This document shows, one piece after another, positions 16,590 to 25,323 of a stretch of 64,000 nucleotides of DNA. The notes below the pieces were generated by a model. The model was not told the origin of the DNA. It did no database searches and saw only the letters and a program-made list of their open reading frames with translations. Source of the DNA: Albimonas sp041685625 (lineage in GTDB: Bacteria; Pseudomonadota; Alphaproteobacteria; Rhodobacterales; Rhodobacteraceae); assembly GCA_041685625.1 (NCBI GenBank), contig JAWLFJ010000002.1, positions 1-64,000 of the forward strand, read 5' to 3'. The position numbers and the translations under genes were made by a program. How positions within the stretch are numbered: position 1 is the stretch's first letter; each line of letters begins with the position of its first letter.

Positions 16590-17534
16590 TCAGAGCCGTG
16601 AGACCTCGGTCTCCGCCAGCGTCTTCTCCACCCCCTCGCGCGTCACCAGCGCCGTCGCCGGCGTCGTCACCGCGAAGGCCGCCGCCGCCGTCGCCCGCCG
16701 CAGCGCTTCGCCGAGGCCGGCCTCCGCCGCGAGCCCCATCACCAGCGCCGCGACGAAGCTGTCGCCGGCCCCCGTCGCGCTCACCACCTCGCGCTTCGGC
16801 GGCCGGCTGCGCCAGCCCTCTTCGGCGGAGACGGCGACCGCGCCGTCGCCGGCCAGCGTCACCGCGGCGATCTCCGCCGCCCCGCGGTCCACGAGGTCGC
16901 GCGCCAGCCCCTCCGCCTCCTCGGCCGAGGGCGCCTCGACCCCGATCAGCCCGCCGGCCTCGGCCCGGTCCATGCGCAGGACATGCGCCCCGGCGCCCTC
17001 CTCGGACGCCGCCTCCAGCCCGACGCCCGAGGTGTCGATCACCGCCCGCGCGCCCCGCGCCCGCGCCGCCTGCACGAAGCGGCGCGGCCAGTCCTCCGGC
17101 ATCCCGGGCGGAAGGCTGCCGGAGAACACCGCGTAATCCCCCTCGGAGAGGCGCCCGCAGACGTCCTCCAGCGCCGCGTCCGCCTCCGCCCCGCTCCAGT
17201 CGGCGCCGGGCACCAGGAACCGGAACTGCTCCCCCGTCTCCTCGTCCGTGACGCCAAGCGTGCGCCGCGTGTCGCCGGGCGCCTCGAACACCGCCGCCTC
17301 GATCCCCTCGCGCTCCAGCAGCTTGCGGTAGTCGTCGCCGGTCCCGCCGCCGAGGGCGATCCAGGCCAGCGCCTCGCCGCCCATCAGCCGGATCGCCCGC
17401 GCCACGTTGGCCCCGCCGCCGCCCGGATCCAGCCGCGGCGCCCGGCAGCGCAGCTTCGCCCCCGGCACGACCCGGTCGACCGAGGTCGCCATGTCCAGCG
17501 CCGGGTTCGGCGTCACCGTCACGATCCGCACCAT
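16590..17534 (-). CDS. PfkB-family hexose/1-phosphofructokinase
   Basis: A 314-residue ribokinase-fold sugar kinase of the 1-phosphofructokinase/LacC/PfkB group. The substrate-side motif is PGGGGANVARAIRLMGG, and the catalytic anion hole VSATGAGDSFVAAL carries the base aspartate near residue 256. It begins IVTVTPNPALDM, typical of FruK and PfkB. It would phosphorylate fructose-1-phosphate, fructose-6-phosphate or tagatose-6-phosphate with ATP. No fru phosphotransferase genes are adjacent, so E. coli PfkB-like 6-phosphofructokinase is as likely. Confidence 0.87.
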   Translation of the reverse strand: MVRIVTVTPNPALDMATSVDRVVPGAKLRCRAPRLDPGGGGANVARAIRLMGGEALAWIALGGGTGDDYRKLLEREGIEAAVFEAPGDTRRTLGVTDEETGEQFRFLVPGADWSGAEADAALEDVCGRLSEGDYAVFSGSLPPGMPEDWPRRFVQAARARGARAVIDTSGVGLEAASEEGAGAHVLRMDRAEAGGLIGVEAPSAEEAEGLARDLVDRGAAEIAAVTLAGDGAVAVSAEEGWRSRPPKREVVSATGAGDSFVAALVMGLAAEAGLGEALRRATAAAAFAVTTPATALVTREGVEKTLAETEVSRL

Positions 17535-17652
17535 CGTCGTCCTCCCGTGACTCGCCGTCGCCCCCGGTCCGCGATCACGGACGCGTCAGGGCGCTGGCGT
17601 CCGTCCGCGACGGGGCGCACATCAGGGTTCGTCCCACCGCAGGAGCCGACCC

Positions 17653-17937
17653 ATGCGCCTCGCCGCCCTGATCCTTCTCGCCGTCGCGATCGCCGCGCTC
17701 GTCGCCGACCTTCTCGGCGGGCGCGCGGCGTCGTTCGGCGAGCGCTGGGCGCAGCTCCATCGCGAAAGCCTCATCGGCCTTCAGTCCGGGCTCGAGAACC
17801 GCGTCCATGCGGACCTCTTCTTCGAGTGGGTCCTGCCGGTGCTGGAGCTGCCCGCCGCCGCCACGCTCGCCGTGCTCGGGCTCGCGCTGTTCGCCATCGC
17901 CGCGCTCCTGCGCCGTCGTCGCCTCCGCGAAAGCTAA
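17653..17937 (+). CDS. small two-helix membrane protein
   Basis: A 94-residue protein with two predicted membrane helices (about 3-22 and 63-86) and a short amphipathic middle. It ends in a positive cluster, RRRRLRES, suggesting a cytosolic C terminus. The start follows CAGGAG. It matches no named family I recognise, although similar short proteins are common in alphaproteobacteria. The last codons and stop lie in the first copy of a 34-base tandem duplication. Confidence 0.7.
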   Translation: MRLAALILLAVAIAALVADLLGGRAASFGERWAQLHRESLIGLQSGLENRVHADLFFEWVLPVLELPAAATLAVLGLALFAIAALLRRRRLRES

Positions 17938-17974
17938 GTGCCTGCGCCGTCGTCGCCTCCGCGAAAGCTAAGTG
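17907..17974. repeat. exact 34-bp tandem duplication across a stop codon
   Basis: The 34 bases at 17907-17940 are repeated exactly at 17941-17974. The first copy encodes the C terminus and TAA stop of the small membrane protein; the second is non-coding. Perfect identity indicates a recent duplication, or possibly an assembly error. Confidence 0.9.
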
Positions 17975-18000
17975 CGCCCGCCGCAGCGTCAACGCCGCTC

Positions 18001-19881
18001 TCAGGCGACGCGCCGCCCGCGTCTGCGGCTGCGCGCCTGCGCCATCGGGTCGGAATCGAACAGCGCGGCCAGCTGTTCCGTCATCGCGCCGGCCAGCTGG
18101 TCCACGTCGGTGATCGTCACCGCCTTCTGATAGTAGCGCGTCACGTCGTGGCCGATGCCGATGGCCAGCAGCTCCACCGCGCGGCGCCGCTCGATCATCG
18201 CGATCACGTCGCGCAGATGCTTCTCGAGGTAGTTCGACGGGTTCACGCTGAGCGTCGAGTCGTCCACCGGCGCGCCGTCCGAGATCACCATCAGGATCTT
18301 GCGCGCCTCGGGCCGCCGCTCCAGCCGGCGGTTGGCCCATTCCAGCGCCTCGCCGTCGATGTTCTCCTTCAGGAGCCCTTCCTTCATCATCAGCCCGAGG
18401 CTCGCGCGCGCCCGGCGCCAAGGCGCGTCGGCGCCCTTGTAGACGATATGTCGAAGATCGTTCAGCCGGCCGGGCAGGGCGGGCCGGCCCGCCTGCAGCC
18501 AGGCCTCGCGGCTCTGTCCGCCCTTCCAGGCGCGCGTGGTGAAGCCCAGCACCTCGACCTTCACGCCGCAGCGCTCCAGCGTCCGCGCGAGGATGTCGGC
18601 CGAGATCGCGGCGATGGAGATCGGCCGCCCCCGCATCGAGCCGGAATTGTCGATCAGCAGGCTCACGACCGTGTCGCGGAACTTCGATTCCTGCTCGACC
18701 TTGAAGGAAAGCGGCATGGTCGGGTTGGCCACCACCCGCGCCAGGCGCGCGGCGTCGAGCACGCCCTCCTCCTTGTCGAAGTCCCAGCTTCGGTTCTGCT
18801 GCGCCTGCAGCCGCCGCTGCAGCTTGTTGGCGAGGCGCCCGACGGCGCCCTTCAGCGGCTCCAGCTGCTGGTCGAGATACGAGCGCAGGCGCTCCAGCTC
18901 CTCCGTCTCGGCGAGGTCGGTGGCGTCGATCTCCTCGTCGAACTTCGTGGTGAAGACCCTGTAGCCCGGATCGGCGTCGGAGATCGGGGCCGGCTTCGGC
19001 GGGGCTTCGGGCGGCTCGCCGTCGTCGGCCGGAGCCTCCTCGGCCATGTCCGCGTCGTCCTGCTCCTCGAGCGCGGCCTGCGCCGAGGCGGCGTCCTGGC
19101 TCTCGGAGGTCTGGTCGTCGGGGGCGAAGTCCTGGTCCTCGTCGCCGCCCTCCTCGCCGGCCTGGTCCTCGTCCGGCTGGGGCTGCTGCTCGCCCTCCTC
19201 GTCCTCCTCCTCCTCGCCCTCGTCGGGCTGGTCCGGATCGTCGCCGAGCTGGTCGCCGTAGCCCAGCTCGTCGATCACCTTGCGCGCCAGCCGCGCGAAG
19301 GCGGTCTGATCGTCGAGCCGCTCGCAGACCTCGTCCATGGTCTCGCCCGACTGCTGCTCGAGGAAGCCGCGCCAGAGCTCCAGCACGTTCTCGCAGTCCT
19401 TCGGCAGCTCGCGCCCGGTGGCGAGGCTGCGCAGCATGTAGCCGGCCGCCTCCGCCAGCGGCGCCTGCCCGACGTCCTTGACGTCGCCGTAGCCCATGCG
19501 CCGCGCGTTCTCGGCGAGGCGCGCGTCGAGATTGGCGGCGACGCCCGGCATCGCCCGCGAGCCGATCGCCTCGCAGCGCGCCGTCTCCATCGCCTCGAAC
19601 AAACCGCGCGCCATGTCGCCGGAGGGCAGGTAGCGCGCGTGCGTCGCGTCGTCGTGAAAGCGCAGCCGCAGCGCGTAGGCGTCGCCGGCGCCGCGGGCCT
19701 GCATGACCTCGTCGCGGCTCATCCGGCGCGTCACCTGCGGCAGGCGCACGGTGTCGGCGCTCATCCCCGGCGGGTCGACCGAGTAGCTGACCGCGAGATC
19801 CGAGTCGTCGGCGAGCGCGCGCGTCGCCTCGGCCAACGCCTTCTTGAAGGGTTCGGCGGGATTGTCGGGTTTGGGCGCCAT
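18001..19881 (-). CDS. cobT: cobaltochelatase subunit CobT
   Basis: CobT (626 residues) is the VWA-domain subunit of the aerobic cobaltochelatase CobNST. The complex inserts Co2+ into hydrogenobyrinic acid a,c-diamide during cobalamin synthesis. The N-terminal third is helical. Residues about 210-310 are a long acidic, Glu/Asp/Gln-rich linker typical of CobT. The C-terminal VWA domain has the MIDAS motif DNSGSM and later ISDGAPVDDSTLS. CobS is encoded upstream on the same strand, separated by one small gene. CobN is not in the window. Confidence 0.95.
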   Translation of the reverse strand: MAPKPDNPAEPFKKALAEATRALADDSDLAVSYSVDPPGMSADTVRLPQVTRRMSRDEVMQARGAGDAYALRLRFHDDATHARYLPSGDMARGLFEAMETARCEAIGSRAMPGVAANLDARLAENARRMGYGDVKDVGQAPLAEAAGYMLRSLATGRELPKDCENVLELWRGFLEQQSGETMDEVCERLDDQTAFARLARKVIDELGYGDQLGDDPDQPDEGEEEEDEEGEQQPQPDEDQAGEEGGDEDQDFAPDDQTSESQDAASAQAALEEQDDADMAEEAPADDGEPPEAPPKPAPISDADPGYRVFTTKFDEEIDATDLAETEELERLRSYLDQQLEPLKGAVGRLANKLQRRLQAQQNRSWDFDKEEGVLDAARLARVVANPTMPLSFKVEQESKFRDTVVSLLIDNSGSMRGRPISIAAISADILARTLERCGVKVEVLGFTTRAWKGGQSREAWLQAGRPALPGRLNDLRHIVYKGADAPWRRARASLGLMMKEGLLKENIDGEALEWANRRLERRPEARKILMVISDGAPVDDSTLSVNPSNYLEKHLRDVIAMIERRRAVELLAIGIGHDVTRYYQKAVTITDVDQLAGAMTEQLAALFDSDPMAQARSRRRGRRVA

Positions 19882-19986
19882 GTCGGGGCCTCGTGCTCCT
19901 CGGGGCCGCGCTCGAAGCTCCGCGCCCCGCGCGCTCCGGCCCTCGTTCGTGACGGGACCGCCCCCGGAGGCTCCGGGGGCGCGTCC

Positions 19987-20445
19987 TCAGCCGTCGCGGC
20001 CCTGCGCCTCGAGGACCTCGGCGCAGACGGCGAGGTCGGCCTGCAGCAGGCCCTCGGCCGAGCCGCCCCAGGCCGGGTCGGGGAAGGTCGCGAGGTAGCG
20101 CATCACCGCGTCCTGCATCAGGCGCTCGACGCGGGCCTCGATCTGCGCCTCGGACTCGCCGTCGGTCATCTCGCGGCCAAGCAGGGCCATGACGAAGCTC
20201 TCGTAGGCGAAGTTGGCGTCGCGCCGCGCGTCGCCGCCCTCGGGCAGGGCGCTGCGCCAGATCCAGGTCGCCCCGGCGCATCGGTCGAGCGCCGCGTCTC
20301 CGGCCGCGGCCGCGACCGGATCGGACCAGGGCGCGGGCGGGTTCTCCGGCGCGCTCGTCGCCGCGTCGCCCTCGACGCCGGAGCCGGCGAGCGCCGGTCC
20401 CGAGAGGAGAAGCGCGGCGAGGAGCGCGGGCGCCATCCGGCTCAT
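19987..20445 (-). CDS. small exported protein between cobS and cobT
   Basis: A 152-residue protein with a clear signal peptide (MSRMAPALLAALLLSGPALA) and a mature part with two cysteines (about residues 56 and 141). Its start overlaps the cobS stop by four bases (ATGA), so it is coupled to cobS, and cobT follows about 105 bases later. I do not recognise a domain. The coupling is odd because cobaltochelatase assembly is cytosolic, so an exported partner may serve metal supply or be unrelated. Confidence 0.75.
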   Translation of the reverse strand: MSRMAPALLAALLLSGPALAGSGVEGDAATSAPENPPAPWSDPVAAAAGDAALDRCAGATWIWRSALPEGGDARRDANFAYESFVMALLGREMTDGESEAQIEARVERLMQDAVMRYLATFPDPAWGGSAEGLLQADLAVCAEVLEAQGRDG

Positions 20446-21431
20446 CCGAGGCTCACCGAGGCGGCGCTCTCGGGCAGCTCCTCGCCGAAGCAGCGCTGGT
20501 AGAATTCGGCGACGGTCTGGCGCTCCAGCTCGTCGCACTTGTTGAGGAAGGTGACGCGGAACGAGAAGCCGAGATCTCCGCCGAAGATCCGCGCGTTCTC
20601 GGCCCAGGCGAGCACCGTCCGCGGGCTCATCACGGTCGAGAGATCGCCGTTCATGAAGGCCGAGCGGGTGAGATCCGCGACCGTCACCATGCGGGAGACC
20701 TTGGTGCGTCCCTCCGGCGTGCGGTAGTCGGGGTTCTTCGCCAGCACAATCTCGCACTCGGCGTCGTGCTCGAGGTAGTTGAGCGTCACCACCAGCGACC
20801 AGCGGTCCATCTGGCCCTGGTTGATCTGCTGGGTGCCGTGATAGAGGCCCGTCGTGTCGCCGAGGCCGACGGTGTTCGCCGTCGCGAACAGGCGGAAGAA
20901 CGGGTGCGGGTGGATCACCTCGTTCTGGTCGAGCAGCGTCAGCTTGCCGTCGGTCTCCAGCACGCGCTGGATCACGAACATCACGTCCGGCCGGCCCGCG
21001 TCGTACTCGTCGAAGACGATGGCGACCGGGTTGCGCAGCGCCCAGGGCAGGATGCCCTCCTGGAACTCGGTGATCTGCACGCCCTCGCGCAGCTTGATCG
21101 CGTCCTTTCCGATCAGGTCGATGCGGCTGATGTGGCTGTCGAGATTGACCCGCACGCAGGGCCAGTTCAGCCGCGCCGCCACCTGCTCGATATGCGTCGA
21201 CTTGCCGGTGCCGTGGTAGCCTTGGATCATCACGCGACGGTTGAAGGCGAAGCCCGCGAGGATCGCCAGCGTGGTGTCCTTGTCGAAGCGATAGGTGGGA
21301 TCGAAGCTCGGCACCCGATCCGTCGCCTCGGAGAATCCTTTCACGGTCATGTCCGAGTCGATGCCGAAGGCGTCGCGAACCGAGACGTCCACGGTGGGTT
21401 CCATCGAATCGAGCAGCGTTCCGTCGGCCAT
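20442..21431 (-). CDS. cobS: cobaltochelatase subunit CobS (AAA+ ATPase)
   Basis: CobS (329 residues) is the MoxR-type AAA+ ATPase that forms hexameric rings with CobT and drives cobalt insertion by CobN. Walker A is GYHGTGKST (71-79) and Walker B VAIVFDEYDAG. Sensor 1 is FRLFATANTVGLGD, and SPRTVLAWAENARIFGGD lies near the C terminus. It is the first gene of a cobS / small exported gene / cobT run. I looked for a cobalamin riboswitch upstream and saw none. Confidence 0.95.
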   Translation of the reverse strand: MADGTLLDSMEPTVDVSVRDAFGIDSDMTVKGFSEATDRVPSFDPTYRFDKDTTLAILAGFAFNRRVMIQGYHGTGKSTHIEQVAARLNWPCVRVNLDSHISRIDLIGKDAIKLREGVQITEFQEGILPWALRNPVAIVFDEYDAGRPDVMFVIQRVLETDGKLTLLDQNEVIHPHPFFRLFATANTVGLGDTTGLYHGTQQINQGQMDRWSLVVTLNYLEHDAECEIVLAKNPDYRTPEGRTKVSRMVTVADLTRSAFMNGDLSTVMSPRTVLAWAENARIFGGDLGFSFRVTFLNKCDELERQTVAEFYQRCFGEELPESAASVSLG

Positions 21432-21774
21432 ATGGGTCGTCTCGCGTCAGCTGGCGCCGCCGCGGCGGCGGCGACCGGGGTTGCAGGCGTTGTGGAGCAT
21501 ATGGGTTCGCGTCGCAAGCCCGCCACCCCGCGGGCCCGCGCCTTCCCCTCCGCCGTCCCGGCCGCCCGTCCCGGCGCGAGCGCGGGTCCTCGGCCCCCGC
21601 CGCGGTCTCGTCTCCGCCACGGGGCGGGCCTCGCCGGCGGCCGCGCGCGCGCGACGCGCCCGCGGCCGGCCGCGGGCGGGCGCGTCCCGCCCGATCCGAT
21701 CCGCAGACGCCGAGCGCCGTTGACCCGGCCCGCCCGGTCCCCGACGTTAACCCCGCTTAACGGAAAGGACCGCC
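21432..21774. other. divergent spacer, no gene recognised
   Basis: This 343-base spacer separates the cobS start from the divergent nuclease gene. It is G+C-rich with many CCG/CGG runs and one A/T-richer patch near 21500 (GGAGCATATGGG). The end near 21750 (GTTAACCCCGCTTAACGG) could be part of the nuclease promoter. No RNA gene or riboswitch was recognised. Confidence 0.5.
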
Positions 21775-22467
21775 ATGCCCGCCCGCGCCCCCGCCGTCGT
21801 CGCCCTCCTCGCCGGGCTCCTCTCCCTCGCGGCCCCCGCCGCGGCGGAGCGCGTCTCCGGTCCCGCCCGCGTCGTCGACGGCGACACGCTCGAGGTCTCC
21901 GGCCGCAAGGTGCGGCTGCTCGGCATCGACGCGCCGGAGCGCGACCAGCCCTGCGAAGACGCGACCGGTCGCCCCTACGCCTGCGGCGCGGCGGCGCACG
22001 AGGCGCTCGCCGCGCTCACCGAAGGACGGCGCGTCACCTGCGAAGGACCGGGCGAGGATCCGTGGGGCCGGCTCGTCGCGCGCTGCGCGGCCGAGGGCCG
22101 CGACCTCGGCGCGGCGCTCGTGCGCGCCGGCGTCGCCCTCGCCTACGAACGCTTCGACGACGCCTACCTCCCCCAGCAGGCCGCCGCGAAGGCGGAGGGC
22201 GCGGGCCTCTGGGCCGGGCGCTTCGAGCCCCCCTGGGAGCACCGCGCCGCCGAGCGCCAGGCCGAGCGCGCCGCCGCCCTCGCCCGCGCGCCGGCCGACC
22301 CCGACTGCCGCATCAAAGGCAACGTCTCCCGCAACGGACGCCTCTACCATCTGCCCGAATGGCGCTCCTGGACCGCCACCCGCATCGACGAGGCCAAGGG
22401 CGAGCGCTGGTTCTGCTCGGAGGCCGAGGCCCGCGCCGCCGGCTGGTCCCCCGCCTTCGGAAACTGA
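21775..22467 (+). CDS. exported thermonuclease-family (SNase-like) protein
   Basis: A 230-residue protein with a signal peptide (about 1-24) and a staphylococcal-nuclease OB fold. Visible core motifs are ARVVDGDTLEV, VRLLGIDAPERDQPC and DPWGRLVARC. These carry the calcium-binding aspartates and catalytic arginine positions. A C-terminal module about 50 residues long, DCRIKGNVSRNGRLYHLPEW with a later cysteine, is common behind SNase domains in alphaproteobacteria. The location should be periplasmic or extracellular. It stands alone. Confidence 0.87.
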   Translation: MPARAPAVVALLAGLLSLAAPAAAERVSGPARVVDGDTLEVSGRKVRLLGIDAPERDQPCEDATGRPYACGAAAHEALAALTEGRRVTCEGPGEDPWGRLVARCAAEGRDLGAALVRAGVALAYERFDDAYLPQQAAAKAEGAGLWAGRFEPPWEHRAAERQAERAAALARAPADPDCRIKGNVSRNGRLYHLPEWRSWTATRIDEAKGERWFCSEAEARAAGWSPAFGN

Positions 22468-22582
22468 GCCGGGGCTCCCGCGCGCCGCCGCCCCTCCGGG
22501 GCGCCGCCGCCATGGGCCCGGCGGCGCGGCGGGGGCCCGTGCCGGGCCCGTCGCCGCGCCGCGGGCGCTCGCCTTGCCCGCC

Positions 22583-22702
22583 GCGCAGGAGCGCGGCCGA
22601 CGACCCCCTGCCGCCCAGGATCGCGGCCGACGTCCCCCCCGGCGCGCAGGACTGCGCCCGAACTCCCCCGGCGCGCAGGAGCGCGGCCGACGTCCCCCCA
22701 GG
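22583..22702. repeat. four imperfect ~30-bp tandem repeats
   Basis: Four diverged copies of a unit beginning GCGCAGGAGCGCGGCCGACG lie head to tail, with periods of 30, 31 and 29 bases. They occupy the spacer between the nuclease and the trans-sulfuration gene (22468-22809). There is no CRISPR-like repeat/spacer pattern. Apparent reading frames across it are low-complexity and not believed. The rest of the spacer is CG-rich with no recognised element. Confidence 0.7.
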
Positions 22703-22809
22703 CGCCGCGATCGGCGGCCCGGCCCGGCCACCGCGAGACCCCGGCGCCCCGCCCGCCCCCCGCCGGTCCCTCTTCCAGCGTCCGGCGATCCGCGCTATGC
22801 GCCCGCCCC

Positions 22810-24003
22810 ATGACAGACGCGCCCCTCCCGCCCCGCCGCCCGCCCTTCCCCGAGACCGCCGCGCGCCCCGTGGCCGCGGCCCTGAACCCCTCCGTCGTCT
22901 GGCGGGTCGAGGACGCCGACGCGCTCGACGCGCAATACGAAGGGCGCGCGCCGGGCTACGGCTACGCCCGCGAAGGCCACCCGAACGCCGACCGCCTCGC
23001 CGCCCAGATCGACGCCCTCGAAGGCGCGCCCGAGGCGTTCGCCGGCGGCGGACTGATGTTCGGCTCCGGCATGGGCGCGGTCGCGGCCGTGCTGCTCGGC
23101 CTCCTCGAGCCGGGCGACCGGGTGCTCGCCGCCGCCCAGCTCTACGGCCGCACGCTGCGGCTGATGACGCAGGACCTCCCGCGCCTCGGCATCCACGTCG
23201 ACTGGATCGACCCGACGGACGCCGCCGCCTACGCTCCCGCGATCCGGCCGGAGACGCGGATGATCTGGGTCGAGACGGTCTCCAACCCCACCCTCCGCGT
23301 CGCGGACATGGAGGCGGCGCGCGAGGCCGCCCGCGCCTCCGGCGCCCGGCTCGTCGTGGACAACACCTTCACCACCCCCCGCGGCTTCCCCGCCTTCGCC
23401 TTCGGCGCCGACGTGGTGATCCACTCGGTCACCAAGATGCTCGCCGGCCATTCCGACGCCACGCTCGGCTGGGCCGCCGCGCGCGATCCGGCGGACCGCG
23501 AGGCGCTCGTCGCCGCGCAGGGCAGCTTCGGCGCCACCGCCTCGCCCTTCGACTGCTGGCTGGCCGAGCGCGGCCTCGCCACCTTCGCCCTCCGCTACGA
23601 CGCGGCCGAGGCCAACGCGGCGGCCCTCGCCGACCACCTCGCGACGCTCCTCGGCGTCGAGGCGGTGCTCTATCCCGGCCGCGCCGACCACCCCGACCAC
23701 GCCCGCGCCGGCGCCCTGCTCGGCGAGCGCTTCGGCACGATGGTCAGCTTCCGGCTCGCCGGCGGGCGGGAGGCGGTGAACCGCCTGCTCCGCGCCGCGC
23801 CGCAGCTCCCCTTCGCGCCCTCGCTCGGCGACGTGCAGACGCTGCTCTCGCACCCGCCGACCTCCTCGCACCGGGCGCTGACGGCCGAGGGCCGCGCCGC
23901 CCTCGGCATCACCGAGGGGTTCCTGCGCGTCTCCGTCGGCATCGAGCCGATCGAGATCCTGAAGGCCGAATTCGAGGCCGCCGTCGCCGCCGCCGCCGGC
24001 TGA
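22810..24003 (+). CDS. cystathionine gamma-synthase/lyase-family PLP enzyme
   Basis: A 397-residue fold-type I PLP enzyme of the Met/Cys trans-sulfuration family. The PLP-lysine motif is HSVTKMLAGHSD, preceded by ARLVVDNTFTTPRGFPAF with the cofactor-binding aspartate. GFLRVSVGIEPIEILKAEF near the C terminus is also conserved. Members include cystathionine gamma-synthase, O-acetylhomoserine sulfhydrylase and methionine gamma-lyase. The sequence alone does not fix which. Cytosolic and not in an obvious operon. Confidence 0.88.
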   Translation: MTDAPLPPRRPPFPETAARPVAAALNPSVVWRVEDADALDAQYEGRAPGYGYAREGHPNADRLAAQIDALEGAPEAFAGGGLMFGSGMGAVAAVLLGLLEPGDRVLAAAQLYGRTLRLMTQDLPRLGIHVDWIDPTDAAAYAPAIRPETRMIWVETVSNPTLRVADMEAAREAARASGARLVVDNTFTTPRGFPAFAFGADVVIHSVTKMLAGHSDATLGWAAARDPADREALVAAQGSFGATASPFDCWLAERGLATFALRYDAAEANAAALADHLATLLGVEAVLYPGRADHPDHARAGALLGERFGTMVSFRLAGGREAVNRLLRAAPQLPFAPSLGDVQTLLSHPPTSSHRALTAEGRAALGITEGFLRVSVGIEPIEILKAEFEAAVAAAAG

Positions 24004-24114
24004 CGGCCCGCCCTCCCGGCGGGGCGCGCGCCGCTCGGGGAGCCTCCGGCCCCCGCTCGCGGCGCGCCGGGACGCCTGCGGCGCCCCGAGGGCGCCCGGC
24101 CCCGCCGGCGCGCC

Positions 24115-25008
24115 TCAGCCCCGGACGCGCGCGACGAAGCCCCGGATCGCCTCGGCGATCTCCGCCGGCGCGTCCTCCTGGATGAAGTGCGAGCCCCGCA
24201 CCGTCACCTCCTCGAGGTTCGGCCAGGCGCGGCAGAGCTCGCGCTGGCGGCCGACGAGGATCGAGCCCGGCTCGGCGTTCACGAACAGCTTCGGCACGTC
24301 CGAACTCGCGAGCCAGGCCGAATAGGCCGCCGCCACGGCGGCCGTCTCCGCCGGCTCGCCCGCGATCGGGATCGCCCGCGGGAAGTCCAGCGTCGGGCGC
24401 CGGCCCTCGCCCGGCTCGGCGAAGGGCGCGCGGTAGACCGCCATCTCCGCCTCGGAAAGCCCGCGCATCACCGAGGCCGGCAGGATCCGCTCCACGAAGA
24501 CGTTCTTCTCGAGGACCATGGTCTCGCCGCCCTCGCCGCGCATCGCCCGGAACACGCCGCGGGCGGTCTCGGGCCAGTCCTCCCAGCTCGGCACCGGCGC
24601 GACGATGGTCTCCATGAACGCGATCCCGGCGACGCGCGCCGGATTGCGCCGCGCCCAGTCGAAGCCGAGATAGCCGCCCCAGTCGTGCAGCACGAGGATC
24701 ACGTCGTCCCCGATCTCCAGCGCCTCCCAGGCCGCGTCCAGATGGCGGGCGTGCTCGGCGGGCGAATAGCGGCCGGGGCCGGACTCCGGCAGCTTGTCGG
24801 AATCTCCCATCCCGATCAGGTCCACCGCCACGCAGCGCCCCAGATCCGTCAGGGGCCGCATCACGTTGCGCCACAGGTAGGACGAGGTCGGGTTGCCGTG
24901 CTGGAACAGGATCGTCGGCCCCTCGCCGAGTTCGGCATAGGCCATCCGCCGGCCGAGCACCTCGACATGCGAAGGCGTCAGCGGCTCGGGCGAGGGGGCG
25001 TCGGTCAT
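24115..25008 (-). CDS. dhaA: haloalkane dehalogenase (LinB/DhaA-type)
   Basis: A 297-residue alpha/beta hydrolase that follows the HLD-II haloalkane dehalogenases closely. The nucleophile is D109 in LHDWGG, the halide stabilisers are N39 (QHGNPTSS) and W110, the acid is E133 and the base H274 (GSHFIQEDAP). All match LinB positions within two residues. Long stretches such as CVAVDLIGMGDSDKL and EKNVFVERILP are LinB-like. These cytosolic enzymes hydrolyse carbon-halogen bonds to alcohol plus halide. There is no lin-type pathway cluster around it, so the native substrate is open. Confidence 0.92.
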   Translation of the reverse strand: MTDAPSPEPLTPSHVEVLGRRMAYAELGEGPTILFQHGNPTSSYLWRNVMRPLTDLGRCVAVDLIGMGDSDKLPESGPGRYSPAEHARHLDAAWEALEIGDDVILVLHDWGGYLGFDWARRNPARVAGIAFMETIVAPVPSWEDWPETARGVFRAMRGEGGETMVLEKNVFVERILPASVMRGLSEAEMAVYRAPFAEPGEGRRPTLDFPRAIPIAGEPAETAAVAAAYSAWLASSDVPKLFVNAEPGSILVGRQRELCRAWPNLEEVTVRGSHFIQEDAPAEIAEAIRGFVARVRG

Positions 25009-25157
25009 GGCGGCGGCTCCGGGCAGGGGGGAAGGACGGCAGCCTCCGCCGCGCCTCGGCCGCGGTCAACCGCGCGGCAGGGTTTCGGCGCCATTCTCGC
25101 GGGGCGTCCCGACGCGCCGGAGCCGCGGTCTGGGCGCCCCGATTCGGAACGAGGCGG

Positions 25158-25308
25158 GCCGACGCCGTGCCGACGAAGGCGGCACGGCAGGCCGACGCGG
25201 GCGGCATGGGCGTCCGACCGAGGGCCGACCGACGGCACATGAAAGGCCGACGGATGACCGACGAATGGCCGACGCATGCGGCGCCGGGTCGGCACGAAGG
25301 CGGCACCC
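25158..25308 (+). repeat. dispersed intergenic repeat, copy A
   Basis: This 315-base spacer (25009-25323) holds a word-repetitive element rich in CCGACG, GGATGACCGACGAATGG, GGCACATG and GGCACGAAGGCGGCA. By eye it aligns, with gaps, to the reverse complement of 31268-31421, for example over GGCACATG and GACGCATGGCCGA-like blocks. No coding signal is seen; apparent frames give arginine-rich repeats. It lies upstream of the dehalogenase gene. Confidence 0.55.
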
Positions 25309-25323
25309 TCGCCGCACGCGATC

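Noticed and set aside
21432..21774. Cobalamin riboswitch upstream of cobS
   Set aside because: No B12-box-like core (GCCACTG-type) or expected stem pattern could be found in the leader.
22583..22702. CRISPR-like array
   Set aside because: The 30-base units are directly tandem and diverged, with no unique spacers and no cas genes.
20766..24185. Long open frame of about 1139 codons on the plus strand
   Set aside because: It is antisense to cobS and out of frame with the nuclease and trans-sulfuration genes; composition is arginine/proline-rich.
25009..25323. Small arginine-rich proteins in the repeat spacer
   Set aside because: Apparent frames are low-complexity translations of repeated CCGACG words, with no ribosome site or family match.
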